From: Eurosta solidaginis
Lineage: Eukaryota > Arthropoda > Insecta > Diptera > Tephritidae
Direction: 5' to 3'
DNA: 64,000 nucleotides
Assembly: GCF_040869045.1 (NCBI RefSeq)
Contig: NC_090319.1
Location: forward strand, 174,752,645-174,816,644
Position numbers and translations under genes: made by a program. This document shows, piece after piece, positions 41,425 through 52,891 of the stretch. The notes below the pieces were generated by a model. The model was not told the DNA's origin. It saw only the letters and a list, made by a program, of their open reading frames with translations, and did not search any database. Each line of letters starts with the position of its first letter. Position 1 is the first letter of the stretch.

Positions 41425-44394
41425 CAGGGCCGGACTTACCACTAGGCTGACTAGGCTGTAGCCTAGGGCGGCAAAGTTTTGGGGGCGCCATTTAGGAGGG
41501 AACAATTTTTAGAACCTAACGACAGAATAATTTATGATTTGGAAATCATATGTGTAAGGAAAAAATTATATTGGATAATCATTTATATCTCAAATAAAGG
41601 AAAATAATATGAAAAACATGTACCTATATCAATAATTTAATATAACGAATTTGTTCATTCATTTCATGGATCATCAGTCGTAAGCATTCAGATAAAGGCG
41701 CGACAATTTTTAAAGTGTGTGCAACAGAGCATTTTACATGTCGTCTGCTACTCTGTGCAACAACGTATCACGTGACCTGGTTTCTCACTTGAAACAAGCG
41801 ACTACATAATGCCAGCGTGAAAAGTTAGCAACTTGCGAAACTTCCATTTCAGCGTTTGTTACTAGAACTTCCCAGTTCCATTTTTTGGGGTTAATTTAGC
41901 TATAAGTTCCAAAATTGTCTGGCGACACTGGACTAGAGCAATATGAGTGCTTGGTCGCGCTTTTCGTTGTAGGCCTAACAGGGTTGAAAATATAATTTCC
42001 TTTTTTTCGAATTGACATTTCCTTTCTAGCCACTCTAAATAATCTTGAATTGGATTTGACTGATAATCTACCAGTTCACTAACAATCTGTACATAGGCAT
42101 GATCCAGCCCAATGGGTTATTAACAAATCAACCCGTGAATATATTATTGCGAATGGTAATGCACAAAACATCGATGGGTATTTCAGTTACTCGAAAAGAG
42201 CTTATAATGACTATAACAGATTTTTGAACATTTCACTGTTTGAACGAAAATTGGTGAACGGTGAAAAATGCCCTCGATGTTGGATGGTTTATTCAGAGAA
42301 TAAGGATTCCGTGCCTTCTTTTCGGGAATCAATCTTCATTTGCAACTGAAAATGGATTTACTGAATGGAAAAATGCTATTCAAAGAGTAAGTCAACACAA
42401 GAACTCCCTTCAACATCAGAATTGTATCAGACAATTCCAAGATAGGAGAAATTTGTCTGGCAGAGTAGACCAGGCTTTGGAAATTCAATTTAATGAAGAA
42501 ATTAAGTATTGGCGAGATGTACTGAAACGCGTTGTAGCAGCGATAAAAAGTTTGGCTTCCCGCGGGCTTTCGTTCAGGGGAAGTAATGAAGTTTTTGGTT
42601 CCGTGAATAATGGAAATTTCATGATGGCTTTAGAGCTCATTGCTCAATTTGATCCATTCCTAGCCAACCATATCGAAAAGTTTGGCAAAAAAGGCCCTGG
42701 CAGTACTTCATATTTATCAAAAACATTCTCGAAGAATTTATCAAACTGATGGCAGATCTTGTAATTGAAACTATTGTCGATGAAATCAAAATTTAAAAAT
42801 ATTTATCCATCATTGTCGATTCTACTCCTGACATTTCTCATATCGATCAGTTGTATTTTGTCGTAAGATATGTAGAAAACAATGGTTGTCCCGTGGAACG
42901 ATTTATTAAATTTATTGAAAACTGAGGTCATAAAGGTGATGATATGCGGGAATCCCTAGAATTTCTAGGGCTGGATATTGCTGATTGTCGTGGGCAAACA
43001 TATTATACAGCCAGAAACATGACCGGAATTAACCGTGGCCTGCAGGCACAAATTAAACAGTTGCATTGGTTTGCATAATACTCTCCATGCTCCACATATT
43101 CTCTGAATTTGGTAGGATCTTCCGCGGCAGAATGCTGCAAAATCGCAATTGATTTTTTTGACACTGTGCAGAAGGTCTATAATTTTTTCACTGCATCCAC
43201 TAACGGATGGGAAATTCTACAGTCTTCTGTTCCAGAAAGTAATAAAATAATAAGTTTGAAATCTTTATAAACCACTATATGGTCGGCCAGAAATGACGTA
43301 GTCAATACACTCGATAAGTTTTACCCGGAAGTGATGTCTGCGTTACAAAAGATGGAGAAAAACGAAACAGAAAAACCTTTGGTGCGCAGCGAAGCCAAAG
43401 GAATCCGGGATAAATTAGAATCTCTTGAAACAGGTTTTATGGTTGGTTCTTGGCATTTTATTTTTTCACGTTTCGAAGCAGTCAGTAAAAAATTGCAATC
43501 TGTTTCTACTACAATGGACCAAGTGATTCAATTATACGATGGACTTCTTAATACTGTTAAAATGATGCATAATTATTTTGACATTTTTGAAAAAAAAGCC
43601 CTTGAGGTATCAGTCATTAAAGAATTTAAGGCTTGTCAAAGTAAAAAAAAAAAATCAGGAAAACTCAGCTTGATGAAAAAAAAAGAAGGAGATGTAACAT
43701 TGTTGGGCATAGAAGACTTGAGAGTCAATTCTTTTAATATTATCATCGACAATTTAATCTGCAATGTAAAAGAAAGAAGCTCAGGATACAAAAACATTTT
43801 TAAGAAATTTTCTGCGCTCATTGAATTGAATACTTTAAGTTCTTGAGCAAGCAAAACAGTTGTGTGAATTTTATCCCGAAGACTTGGAACATCCTTTGAG
43901 GATGAGTTAATTCATTTTAAAATGCACTGCATGGAAACGCAGATATCTAATTTTTAACCAACAGAAGTGCTAAAATTTTTGCGGAAAATGATCTTCAAAT
44001 GGTGTTTCCAAACGTCGAAATAGCTTATAGAATACTTGTATGCACTCCAGTAACAAACTGGGTTGGCTTTACTTGCAATTGAATCTTCATTATGTGTAAA
44101 ATTTGATTGTGATAAGTTGATAGAAGAATTTGCAAAAAATAAGGTTCGATGCAAAATATTGTGAATAAGGGTATTTTTATCCAAAGATCAAAATTTGTTA
44201 GGCATATACATATGTATGTACATGGAATTATTAATATAAATAAAAAAGTATCAGCTAAAAGTATGTAGATATTATTTGTTACGATTTCTTTTATTTCATA
44301 TACATATCCAAGAGAATTTGTAAAAAGTGGGGGATGGGTGGTGGCGCATAAAATTAAACAGCCTAAAGCGGCAAATACCTCAAGTCCGGCCCTG
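41425..44394 (+). mobile_element. hAT DNA transposon, decayed (ZMYM1-like transposase)
   Basis: 2970 bp bounded by 13-bp inverted ends CAGGGCCGGACTT / AAGTCCGGCCCTG and a perfect 8-bp target duplication GGTACATA (41417-41424 and 44395-44402). An 8-bp duplication and CAGGG ends are hallmarks of hAT. The only gene is a degraded transposase. Confidence 0.93.
42098..44157 (+). pseudogene. hAT transposase remnant
   Basis: The enzyme that cut and pasted this element, now broken in several frames. The N-terminal TTF-type zinc region reads HDPAQWVINKSTREYI, YNDYNRFLNISLFERK and VNGEKCPRC. A frameshift near 42295 leads to FATENGFTEWKNAIQRVSQH. The DUF4371-like core follows: KSLASRGLSFRGSNEVFGS, ELIAQFDPFLANHI, and, after 42750 with stops, SIIVDSTPDISHIDQLYFV carrying a catalytic-type Asp. 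Further pieces include DFFDTVQKVYNFFTAS and ARNDVVNTLDKFYPEV, then 43331-43846 open (WHFIFSRFEAVSKKLQS). The C-terminal dimerisation region is reduced to FPNVEIAYRILVCTPVTN, with an internal deletion, and DKLIEEFAKNKVRC. Stops and shifts throughout mean no function. Confidence 0.85.
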
Positions 44395-44402
44395 GGTACA
44401 TA

Positions 44403-44777
44403 TGTCATTATATAGTTTTCAATTTTCTTTTTCTGTTTTCATATGAAGAATCCGTCAACTTAGCTTTTACCTTCTTTCTCAAAATTGTTTCATGAGCTTC
44501 ATTTAGTCAATTTATTTTTGAAATATTTTATTCTCATTTTAGATAATTTTTTTTATATATATCTTGCATTCTTCTTGTTCACTGCACTACTACTATTTAT
44601 ATAATTGAATTTGTTAAAACATGATGCGACAAACAACACTATTTTTATTATATTTATATAAAATAAAGATGTCACTAACTATTCGCTATAAGTAATGATA
44701 TTGTAGAGAAGTAAAATTAAGCTATCGATATATGATATGATATGATTATGAGAGTAATGAAATAAATAATGATAATA

Positions 44778-44784
<7 letters not shown>
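44403..44784. other. AT-rich spacer, no gene
   Basis: Flank of the hAT element up to the microsatellite. I see no coding motif and no clear repeat similarity. Minus-strand frames here run into the microsatellite and read as poly-Tyr. Confidence 0.6.

Positions 44785-44853
<69 letters not shown>
44785..44853. repeat. (TAA)n microsatellite
   Basis: About 23 uninterrupted TAA units, ending exactly where R1-type coding sequence starts. Confidence 0.95.
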
Positions 44854-44854
<1 letters not shown>

Positions 44855-44872
44855 CTCCTCTAGTATGCAAGA

Positions 44873-45804
44873 ATGGTGCTGCGCAGCATGCAGGCTGCTG
44901 CGACCAGGCAGAAAAATGTGTCGATGGACATAAAGAACGGCATGGCACAGCTCGAAGAGACACTGAGTCGCATGCGATTTTTATTAGAGGGTAAAGGCGC
45001 AGAGTACACCGAGCCGAAAGCGGCTCGTGGGAACAAACGAGCACGAACGGACTCTGGCTCACAACCGGGGGCCTCGGAGACCAAGAAAAATTGCGACGAG
45101 GGTTCTGCGAAGACAATTTCGGGCGGGGCCTGGACGACCGTACTGAACGGAAAGCCAAATCACGCCCTGAGAAAGAACAAAAGACACAACCTGGGCAAGC
45201 CAAGAAGGCAAACAGAAAAGGCAAGCCCAGAACCAGACGGGCCGCAACTTTCGTAGTTAGACCAGCCCAGGGAAAGAACTACGCCGAGGCGAGCTTGGGC
45301 CTGAAGATACAGGGACCGCCATACGCTCCGTCCGAAAAACCAAATCCGGGAGGTTGCTTATCGAAACTGTACGTTGCGGTGATAAATCAGCGTTCATCCA
45401 AGCGACAGGAAGCGCTGTTGGAGAAGCGGGCGAAACCAAGCAGCTTACACGGCGAATGTGGATAGAGGTGCTGGGCATGGACTGCCTGGCAACCGCTGAA
45501 GAAGTTGCCGAGTGTGTTAGGAAAGCTGCTGGGTTTCTCGGCCAAACAGCGCGAACAGAAGATGGCAGCCATTGAAGTGGACGAAGCTGTTGACGTCCTT
45601 TTGCTAGCCAAGGGCAAGATCTGTATCGGCTGGCTGCAATACAGGCTTAGACGGAGGGTAGACGTGCAGCGATGCTTCAGGTGTCTAGGCTACGGACACC
45701 GAAAAGCAGACTGCAAAAGCCCTGATAGAAGAAGTGATTGCTGGAAGTGCGGACAGAGTGGCCACCAGGCCTCTGCCGCAAAGGCCAAACAGGCGCGCAA
45801 GTGA
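44873..45804 (+). pseudogene. R1 ORF1 (Gag-like), broken
   Basis: RNA-binding protein of the element. Four overlapping frames are needed: VLRSMQAAATRQKNVSMDIKN (44873 on), a basic Lys/Arg/Gln-rich middle (45091 on), TRRMWIEVLGMDCLATAEEV (45430 on), and a C terminus with VDVLLLAKGKICIGW, CFRCLGYGHRKADC and CWKCGQSGHQA (45505-45804). The paired CCHC knuckles are typical of R1 and LOA-type ORF1. At least three frameshifts. Confidence 0.85.
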
Positions 45805-46232
45805 CCAGTTTCATTCAAGGTAACCTGAACCGAAGCAGGTTAGCCGATAGTCTGCTGGACCAACTGGCTGTTGAAAATAGAACCAGCTATGCCATCATCA
45901 TTGAACTTTATAGAGTCAGAAGAGACTAACACGTAGACTTAACAGGTGCTGCTGCGATCTAGATCGTGGACGCTGGCACCCACGTACGAAGCCGTGTTGT
46001 CGGAAAAGGCTACGTACGCGTAACATTGGCGCACACCACACTAGTGAGCTGCTACCTGTCCCCAAATGATCCATTTCAAGGGTATAAAGATAAGCTAGAA
46101 CTACTTGAAGACAATTTGCCTTCCAGAGGAAGGCTAGTGCTAGAAATGGCTGCCTGACTTGGATTGGTCATTCTGAATACCGGCACGACCCCGACATATC
46201 GGCGACCGACCGGCTTTGGACACTCTATCCCT
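45805..46232 (+). pseudogene. R1 ORF2 endonuclease, 5' part
   Basis: Apurinic-type endonuclease that nicks the target. Visible: GNLNRSRLADSLLDQLAVEN and IIELYRV (the Glu of the family's SEPYRV motif is kept), then stops, GKGYVRVTLAHTTLVSCYLSPND, and LGLVILNTGTTPTYRRP up to GHSIP at 46232, where the gypsy element is inserted. Confidence 0.85.
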
Positions 46233-46407
46233 ATGTAATGTAAACAGCCAGCAATTCCAACGTCAAATATGTATATTTAAATTAAATATGTATATAAAAA
46301 TATGTTTAGAATAATTTAGTATAAATAAGCTAACAATATTTGAATAAAGATTCATCACTCATTCACACTTACACCTCACAAACACTACTCATTTTCCACC
46401 TTTTATA
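46233..46407 (+). repeat. gypsy 5' LTR, internally deleted
   Basis: Aligns to the two ends of the 507-bp 3' LTR but lacks roughly its central 330 bp (equivalent to about 51100-51420). The TGGTGATCCTG that follows is in primer-site position. Confidence 0.8.
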
Positions 46408-46599
46408 TGGTGATCCTGCTTTTGATACTGCCGGATGATTTTTCAGCCTAAGTTCATTCCTCGTAAGGATACGCCTTTTACATTGCGATCCTGCCTTGAT
46501 TATACTGGCTGATTATTCAGCCTTATTCAATGGAAAGGATAATACTGGCTGATTATTCAGCCTAAGCGCTACATATATATACACATACTACACAAATCA

Positions 46600-47095
46600 T
46601 ACAACAGCAACAAAAAATCGACAGTGTTAAGCGGTGCTCCAAATTGCCAAACATTTTCCCGAGTGCAGCTGCGGCAAGCGAAGTGGAATATAATATTTAC
46701 TAGATAATTGGGAAGAAATTAACGAATACCCTGAAGAAAAAGGTAAAAATAATACAAAGGTAACAAATCTCACATCAGCAGCGAGAAATCGACAGTGCTA
46801 GGCAGTGCTCCAAATTGCCAAACATTTTTCCGAGTGATCTGCGGCGAGCGAAGTGGAATACAATATTTGCTAGATATTTGGGAAGAAATTAAAGAATACC
46901 CTGAAGAAAAAGGCAAAAATACTACAAGGGCAACAAATCTCACAACAGCAGCGAGAAATCGGCAGTGCTATGCGATGCTCCAAATTGACAAGCATTTTAC
47001 CAAGTGGGGCCGCGGCAAGCGAAGTGGAATAATATTTGCCGGATAATTGGGAAGAAATTAAAAAAAGCCGACTTGAAAAATACACAGGAAAAAAA
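46600..47095 (+). repeat. 170-bp triplication in the gypsy leader
   Basis: GCTCCAAATTG recurs at 46636, 46807 and 46977 (spacing 171 and 170), each followed by GAGTG ... GCGGC.AGCGAAGTGGAATA and ATTGGGAAGAAATTAA. It lies upstream of gag and is non-coding. Confidence 0.85.
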
Positions 47096-47268
47096 TAAAA
47101 AGGACAAAATTCAACAAAGGCAGCAAATGTCTATTATAACAATTAACAATAATAATTATTTTTAAGTAGGTAACAATAACAATATTCCGGTAACCTAACG
47201 GCTGCCTATTGAGAAGCAAAAATTATATCTTTGCTGTAAACATTTTTTTTTCTCCTAATTATTGAATT

Positions 47269-48170
47269 ATGTTCCCAGAAGAGGACATACAAAATCAACG
47301 TCAGTTTCACCAAATTTTTGATAAATTAGTTAGATTAAATCTAAATTTACAAGGAGGTGAAAACAAAACACCAGAGAAAGTCAAGCTAGGCCCGAAGCCA
47401 CTAACAATCGAGGAGTACAGAAAGAGAAATAGGATTCAAAAAATTGAGGAACCTAAAGTAGAATTTTTAAAAACCGCTTCGTCAATTCTGCCTGAGTTTT
47501 GATGGTAAGCCTGAAAACTTACATGGCTTTTTAGACGCACTAGATATCCTAGAACAAATAAGGATACTCATGAGATCATAGCAGTCTCCATGATAAAAAC
47601 TAAGCTCATGGGACCAGATATAAACCTTTTGAACACTGAAAATTCAATACTAGCAATAAAGCAAAAGTTGAGTTCAGCAATTAAATGTGAATCTGCAGAG
47701 TTTTGACGGCAAAACTCCTAAACGTCCAACAGCGCAGTACAACAGCTAACCAGTACACTGCCGAAATCGAAAATTAACAAAATCGTTGGAGGGTGCTTAC
47801 ATATCTGACGATCTTGCACCTAATTTGACAACCAAATATGCCACACAGTCAACTGTAAAGGCTATATGTAAGAACTCGGCTAACGAAAGAGTTAAATTGA
47901 TAATGCAAGTAGGAACGTTCACATCTATGAACGAGGCTATTTCAAAATTTACGAATAGCTGTACTATATGTATTACCGAGGTAACTTCCGAAGATGTTAC
48001 CAAAATAATAATTATCGAGGTACCCAAAACCGAAGATATTATGGTAATGCTAACAGGTATAATAATAATAATAATAATAGACAAAATAGCAATTTTTAAA
48101 GACACAATTTTGGATGTCGGTCAAGGTCATCTAATCAGAGTAACACGAGCAATCTCCGTAATATAAACCA
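47269..48170 (+). pseudogene. gag: gypsy Gag, broken
   Basis: The ATG at 47269 gives MFPEEDIQNQRQFHQIFDKL and runs to 47502, then shifts frame to FDGKPENLHGFLDALDIL and IAVSMIKTKLMGPDINLL. A further shift gives EGAYISDDLAPNLTTKYATQ, ANERVKLIMQVGTFTSMNEA and KFTNSC. These are capsid segments of 412/mdg1-type Gag. A (AAT)n stretch near 48058 interrupts the end. Confidence 0.75.
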
Positions 48171-48237
48171 ACAGGAAAAACCAGCAAACTCCACTCCAAC
48201 AGTAAACACCAACGGTAATAAAGTATGTACATTCAAC

Positions 48238-48564
48238 TTGCATCTAAACAGCTACATATCTTCCAATACCCCTCCAAATAAGTCAACTTCAACGTTCCTG
48301 ATAGATACAGGAGCGGATATCTTAATAATGAAGAAGGGTCAAATTGACACTAATATCACGATAAATAACTCACAGATCACAGATTTAAAAGGTATTGGCC
48401 GGGGCATAAGAAGCACACTTGGAACAATAAAAGCAGATCTAACAGATGATAGTCTTTTAATACGACACAAATTTCACATAGTAGAAAATGATTTCCCTAT
48501 CCCATGTGATGGAATTTTGGGACTCGACTTCATTAAAAAATATAATTGCTTTTTTAGATTATAA
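48238..48564 (+). pseudogene. gypsy protease segment
   Basis: Aspartic protease that cuts the polyprotein. STFLIDTGADILIM holds the DTGA active site, and GILGLDFIKKYNC is the family's ILG motif. It ends in a stop where pol should continue; the next frame (48488-48790) carries the linker. Confidence 0.8.
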
Positions 48565-48925
48565 TAAAAATGGGGACAACCTAATACTACGACCATACGA
48601 TTACCCAGGAGATATAGTAATACAAATGACAAATAAATCAACAGTCAATAGCATTACAATACCCGCAAGATCCGAACTAATTAGACAGGTTCATATCAAT
48701 AGTTACAATAAGGAATTATTAGTACCTCATCAAGAATTGACTGATGGCATTTTTGTAGCCAACACGATATTAAACTCAAAGCAGGCTTAAGTAAGAATAA
48801 TAAATACAACAGATAAATATGCAATCATTCAAGATTATGACATCAGCACAGATAATTTAGAGGAATATGTAATAATTGAAAATACAGCTTAAAATAAAGC
48901 TAATAATAAAGAAAAATTAAAAAGA

Positions 48926-49792
48926 TTGAAGACAAATTTTCCGCCATTTGCTAGTAAATCACTCAACACATTATGCTCAGAATTCGTTGATATATTTTCA
49001 TTAGAAACAGAACCAATAACGACCAACAATTTTTACAAACAAAGGTTGCATGTGAAAGATAACACTCCTGTGTATATTAAAAATTATAGACTACCTCAAG
49101 CGCATTGGAATGAAATAAATAAACAAGTAAATAAACTAATTCAAGATGATGTTGTGGAACTATCAAACTCAGAGTACAACAGCCCTATTTTATTGGTACC
49201 TAAAAAATCTCTTCCGGGCAAAAAAGAAAAAAGGTGGAGATTAGTTGTTGATTTCAGACAAATAAATAAAGCGAAATATTTCTCATGCCTAGATTTAATG
49301 TCAGGATTTCACCAAATAGAACTCAGCTCAGAGTCAAGGGATATCACATCCTTTACAGCGGATAACGGTACTTATCGTTTCAAAAGGTTGCCTTATGGCT
49401 TCAAAATAGCTCCAAAATAATTCCAGATGATTATGACATTGGCATTCGCAGGTCTGAAACCATCACAAGCATTTTTATACATGGACGACTTAGTCGTATT
49501 AGGCTGCTCCGAAAAACATATGATACAAAATTTAAGAAATGCCTTTTCAACTTCCAGAAAATATAATTTAAAATTATATCCCGATAAATGTTTATTCTTG
49601 AATCAAGAAGTTACTTATCTGGGACATAAATGCACAAATACTGGAATTTTACCAGACCCAAATAAAATTAAAAATGTTCAAAATTACCCAACTCCCAAAA
49701 ATGCCGATGAAGCAAAAAGATTTGTCGCATTTTGTAATTATTATTTTAACAATTGCAATAACTCCGGAAGTTGTGCATATGACGGAAAATGA
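48926..49792 (+). pseudogene. pol: gypsy reverse transcriptase, broken
   Basis: Two frames. 48926-49420: ELSNSEYNSPILLVPKKS, KRWRLVVDFRQINK, then directly AKYFSCLDLMSGFHQIE (about 20 residues between them deleted), and FKRLPYGFKIAPK. 49427-49792: AFAGLKPSQAFLYMDDLVVL with the YMDD site and LYPDKCLFLNQEVTYLGHKC. It then breaks at VAFCNYY, where RNase H has been removed by a large deletion near 49745. Confidence 0.85.
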
Positions 49793-50948
49793 TAAAATTA
49801 AAAAAGATTCTTCAAAAATATTGCGATGATCCTGTTAATGGTGGCCACCCAGGAATCATTCGTACAAGTAATAAAATAAGGCAAAAATATTACTGGAAAA
49901 ATATGAAAAATGATATAGGAAAATATATAAAGAAACGCGTAATTTGTAATAAAAATAAAATTAATAACAATTTAAAAGAACCAATGATTTTGACTGAAAC
50001 ACCCCCGAAGGCGTTTGAAATAGTACAAATAGATACAATTGGACCTTTACCAAGATCATTAAATGGAAATGAATACGCTGTCACTCTGATATGTGATTTG
50101 ACCAAATACTTAGTTGCAATTCCTATACAGAGCAAACATGCAAAAACAGTACCAGAGCCATATTCGAAAATTTCATCTTAATTTGTGGAAGTATGAAAAC
50201 AATAATAACGAATATGGGATCTGAATATAAAAATAGCTTTTTTGAGGAACTATGTAAGCTTCTCAATATTAAGCACAAAACATCTACGCCTTATCACCAC
50301 CAAACTTTAGGCACTGTTGAACGTAGCCATAGAACTTTCAATGAATATGTGCGTTCATACATATCCATTAACAAAGATGATTGGGATGAGTATCTTATAT
50401 ATTTTGCATTTTTTACAATACAACCCCATCTACAGTCCATTGTTATTGCCCATTCGAATTGATCTTTGCCAAAAAACCCCAGACTTACGAATTTTTACAA
50501 GAAAATACGGTAAGCCCATTATACAATTATGAGGCTTACGATAAAGAAATTAAATATAAGTTACAAATAGCACAGGATAGAGCCTTTAAGCAGGTCATAC
50601 GCAGAAGCAGGTCATAAGTTAGATAGTAGATATAAAGGGCCCTATAAGGTAGAAAATATCGATAAAAATAATAATTTTACTCCAATACCCTATAAGGTAG
50701 AAAATATCGATAAAAATAATAATTTTACTCCAATACCCTATAAGGTAGAAAATATCGATAAAAATAATAATTTTACTCTAACACCCTATAATGTAGAAAT
50801 TATCGGCAATAAAATTAATTACACTTTAATCCCATCTAGAATAGGAATTAAGGATAAGCAAAAATTTCCCAGTACCACAGAAAATAACGTTATCATAAAC
50901 AATAAACAAATAATAATACTCAAAAATAGACTTAAATTAATAGAATAA
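49755..50948 (+). pseudogene. gypsy integrase and C-terminal repeat region
   Basis: Integrase zinc and core: GGHPGIIRTSNKIRQKYYW, CNKNK, FEIVQIDTIGPLPRS (first Asp), TNMGSEYKNSFF (Asp replaced by Asn in the second position) and LGTVERSHRTFNEYVRSY (Glu). At the end GPYKVENIDKNNN is the GPY/F module, followed by further copies of a 16-residue block (48-bp DNA repeats at 50641-50830). Stops near 50181, 50462 and 50616 break it. Confidence 0.8.
50641..50830 (+). repeat. 48-bp tandem repeat, four units
   Basis: CCCTATAAGGTAGAAAATAT starts at 50641, 50689 and 50737, and a diverged fourth unit at 50784. 48 bp is 16 codons, so the repeat keeps the integrase tail in frame. Confidence 0.9.
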
Positions 50949-51065
50949 GTAAGCTTTCAACCTATAAACATAAAATACAAAATATAGAATTAATGTATAT
51001 TTAATTAAATTAAAATAGAATGCTCATGCATTCGTCAAATGCATAAGCATTCTGAAAAAAGGGGG

Positions 51066-51572
51066 ATGTATTGTAAACAGCCAACAATTTCAATGCCAAA
51101 TGAGTAAACCAGTTAATGTGCTACACTGTAACATAAAGAGTCTAGATTTTAATCAACACAAAAGGGGCATTTGCTAATTATTGCTGACAGCGCAATTCAC
51201 ACGACTTAATACAAATGTGTGTACAACGCACGACTAAACAAATTTGAATTTAGGCAAATTTACGGACATTGCATTTCCCACAGACGTCACAACTCAACAC
51301 AAATATGTAGGTACGCATGACTAAACCAAATTTGCATTTAGGCAAATTTACTGACATTGCATTTCCCACAGACGTCACAGCTCAACAAAAATATGCAGGT
51401 ACATATTTGTGTCGATTTGTATGTAGGTATGTAAGTATGTATATTTAAAGTAAATATGTATGTAAAAATATGTTTAGAATAATTTAGTATAAATAAGTTA
51501 TTTGAATAAAGATTCATTCACTCATTCACACTTACACCTCACAAACCCTCTATTCATTTTCCACCTTTTTTA
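51066..51572 (+). repeat. gypsy 3' LTR
   Basis: 507 bp; the fuller of the two LTRs. It includes an internal imperfect duplication of about 115 bp around AAATTTACGGACATTGCATTT / AAATTTACTGACATTGCATTT (51257 and 51345). Confidence 0.8.
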
Positions 51573-52792
51573 CCTGATATTACATTAGTATCAGAAAACC
51601 TGCTGTCAAAGGCGGCTGGATGGAGGGTGATAGAGGATCTCACCGGTAGTGACCATAACTACATCACCTTCCATCTTAATGACTCAGGGCAAAGTCGGAC
51701 AGGGAGACCGTCCCGTATGAAAACAAAATGGGACGCCTCTAAAGTTGACGCTGCAAAGTTCTCCGCTGTTGTGCAAGCGAGCGCACTATAGATAGTCGAC
51801 AGAGCCGAAGCGGCGAACGCTACGATAGAAGCCACCATGCGTTGCACGAACCACGCATACAAGACTTAAATGCCACGAAAAGGGCCTAGGGGAGGTAAAA
51901 AACAAGTGCACTGGTGGAGTAGCGAAATCGCCGAACTACGCAAGGTATGCCAAAGAATGCGAAGGCTGGCAACCCGCGCACGCAGCAGGCCTGACGCGGT
52001 AGAGCATGCGGATGCATAGAAAAGAGCAAAAAAGGTTCTCTGTGCCACCATAAAGCAAAGCAAACTTAATAGCTGGAAAAAACTTTGCAAATAAGTTGAT
52101 CTGATCCTTGGGGACAAGGGTATAAAATAGTAATGGGGAAATTCCGCCCACCGAACCAAACGATGGATGAGGGAAAGATGCGAAGTATAGTAGATGCTCT
52201 GTTCCTCACTCGCACTAGCAGAGAGGGTGACCACGTCGCCCACGAAGACCACGACGTGCAGCCGTTCAGTGAAGGTAAGTTAAAAGCGGCCCTACACAGA
52301 ATGAAGCCCCGTAAAGCGCCAGGACCGGATGGGATACCAGCTGAAACAATAAGACTGGCTGCTAAGAGCAGTCCTGAGTTGCTGCTGCATATGTATAACA
52401 AATGCCTTGAAGCCAGGATTTTTCCAACAAGGTGGAAGACAGCGCAACTCCTGCTAATCACGAAAGGCAAAGGAGACCCGAACTCCTCGTCGTCTTTTGG
52501 ACCATTATGCGTGCTCTACACGGCCGGAAAAATGATGGAAAGCCTCCTTAAACAACGGCTGATAGCAGCCATTGAAGATGGAGGAGGTCTGTACCATCGG
52601 CAGCATGGGTTCCGGAAAGGTCACTCCACAATAGATGCCATAGCCGAGGTAATAAATGCGGTAAGGAAAGCCGAAACCGCGTGCCACCAAGCTAGGCCGG
52701 TTGTCTTATTGGTCACGCTGGACGTAAAAAATGCCTTCAATTCCGTCAGGTGGGACGACATGCTCAATGCGCTAAAACACTCTTTCAAGGTA
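51573..52792 (+). pseudogene. R1 ORF2 middle part: endonuclease end and RT start
   Basis: Begins PDITLVSENL, directly continuing GHSIP at 46232, then GSDHNYITF (the endonuclease SDH motif) and several stops. From 52133 an open stretch gives GKLKAALHRMKPRKAPGPDG, FPTRWKTAQLLLITKGKG, the AGKMMESLLKQRL helix, QHGFRKGHSTIDAI and LVTLDVKNAFNSVRWDDML (RT domains 1-3, first catalytic Asp). It ends KHSFKV, where the LOA-like element is inserted. Confidence 0.88.
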
Positions 52793-52891
52793 GGTAGGTT
52801 GAACTGGCCGGTCCATGAGGACCTCACATAGACTGATTGAGTCCGTAGTGTTACCAGAAGTTTGTTTTAACGACCAAACTGAAAAACCCTA

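Larger units (their letters stand above)
46233..51572 (+). mobile_element. Ty3/gypsy LTR retrotransposon, 412/mdg1-like, decayed
   Basis: 5340 bp inside the R1 endonuclease. The 5' LTR (46233-46407, 175 bp) is a deleted version of the 3' LTR (51066-51572, 507 bp); both start ATGTAWTGTAAACAGCC and end CCACCTTTTWTA. The purine tract AAAAAAGGGGG precedes the 3' LTR. Flanks end CCCT and begin CCTGAT, consistent with a 3-4 bp duplication with one change. Order gag, protease, RT, integrase identifies gypsy. The protein signatures resemble the 412/mdg1 group (recalled, not searched). RNase H is deleted. Confidence 0.88.

Noticed and set aside
44679..45224. Minus-strand frame with a long poly-Tyr run
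   Set aside because: It is the (TAA)n microsatellite read in reverse plus the shadow of R1 ORF1.
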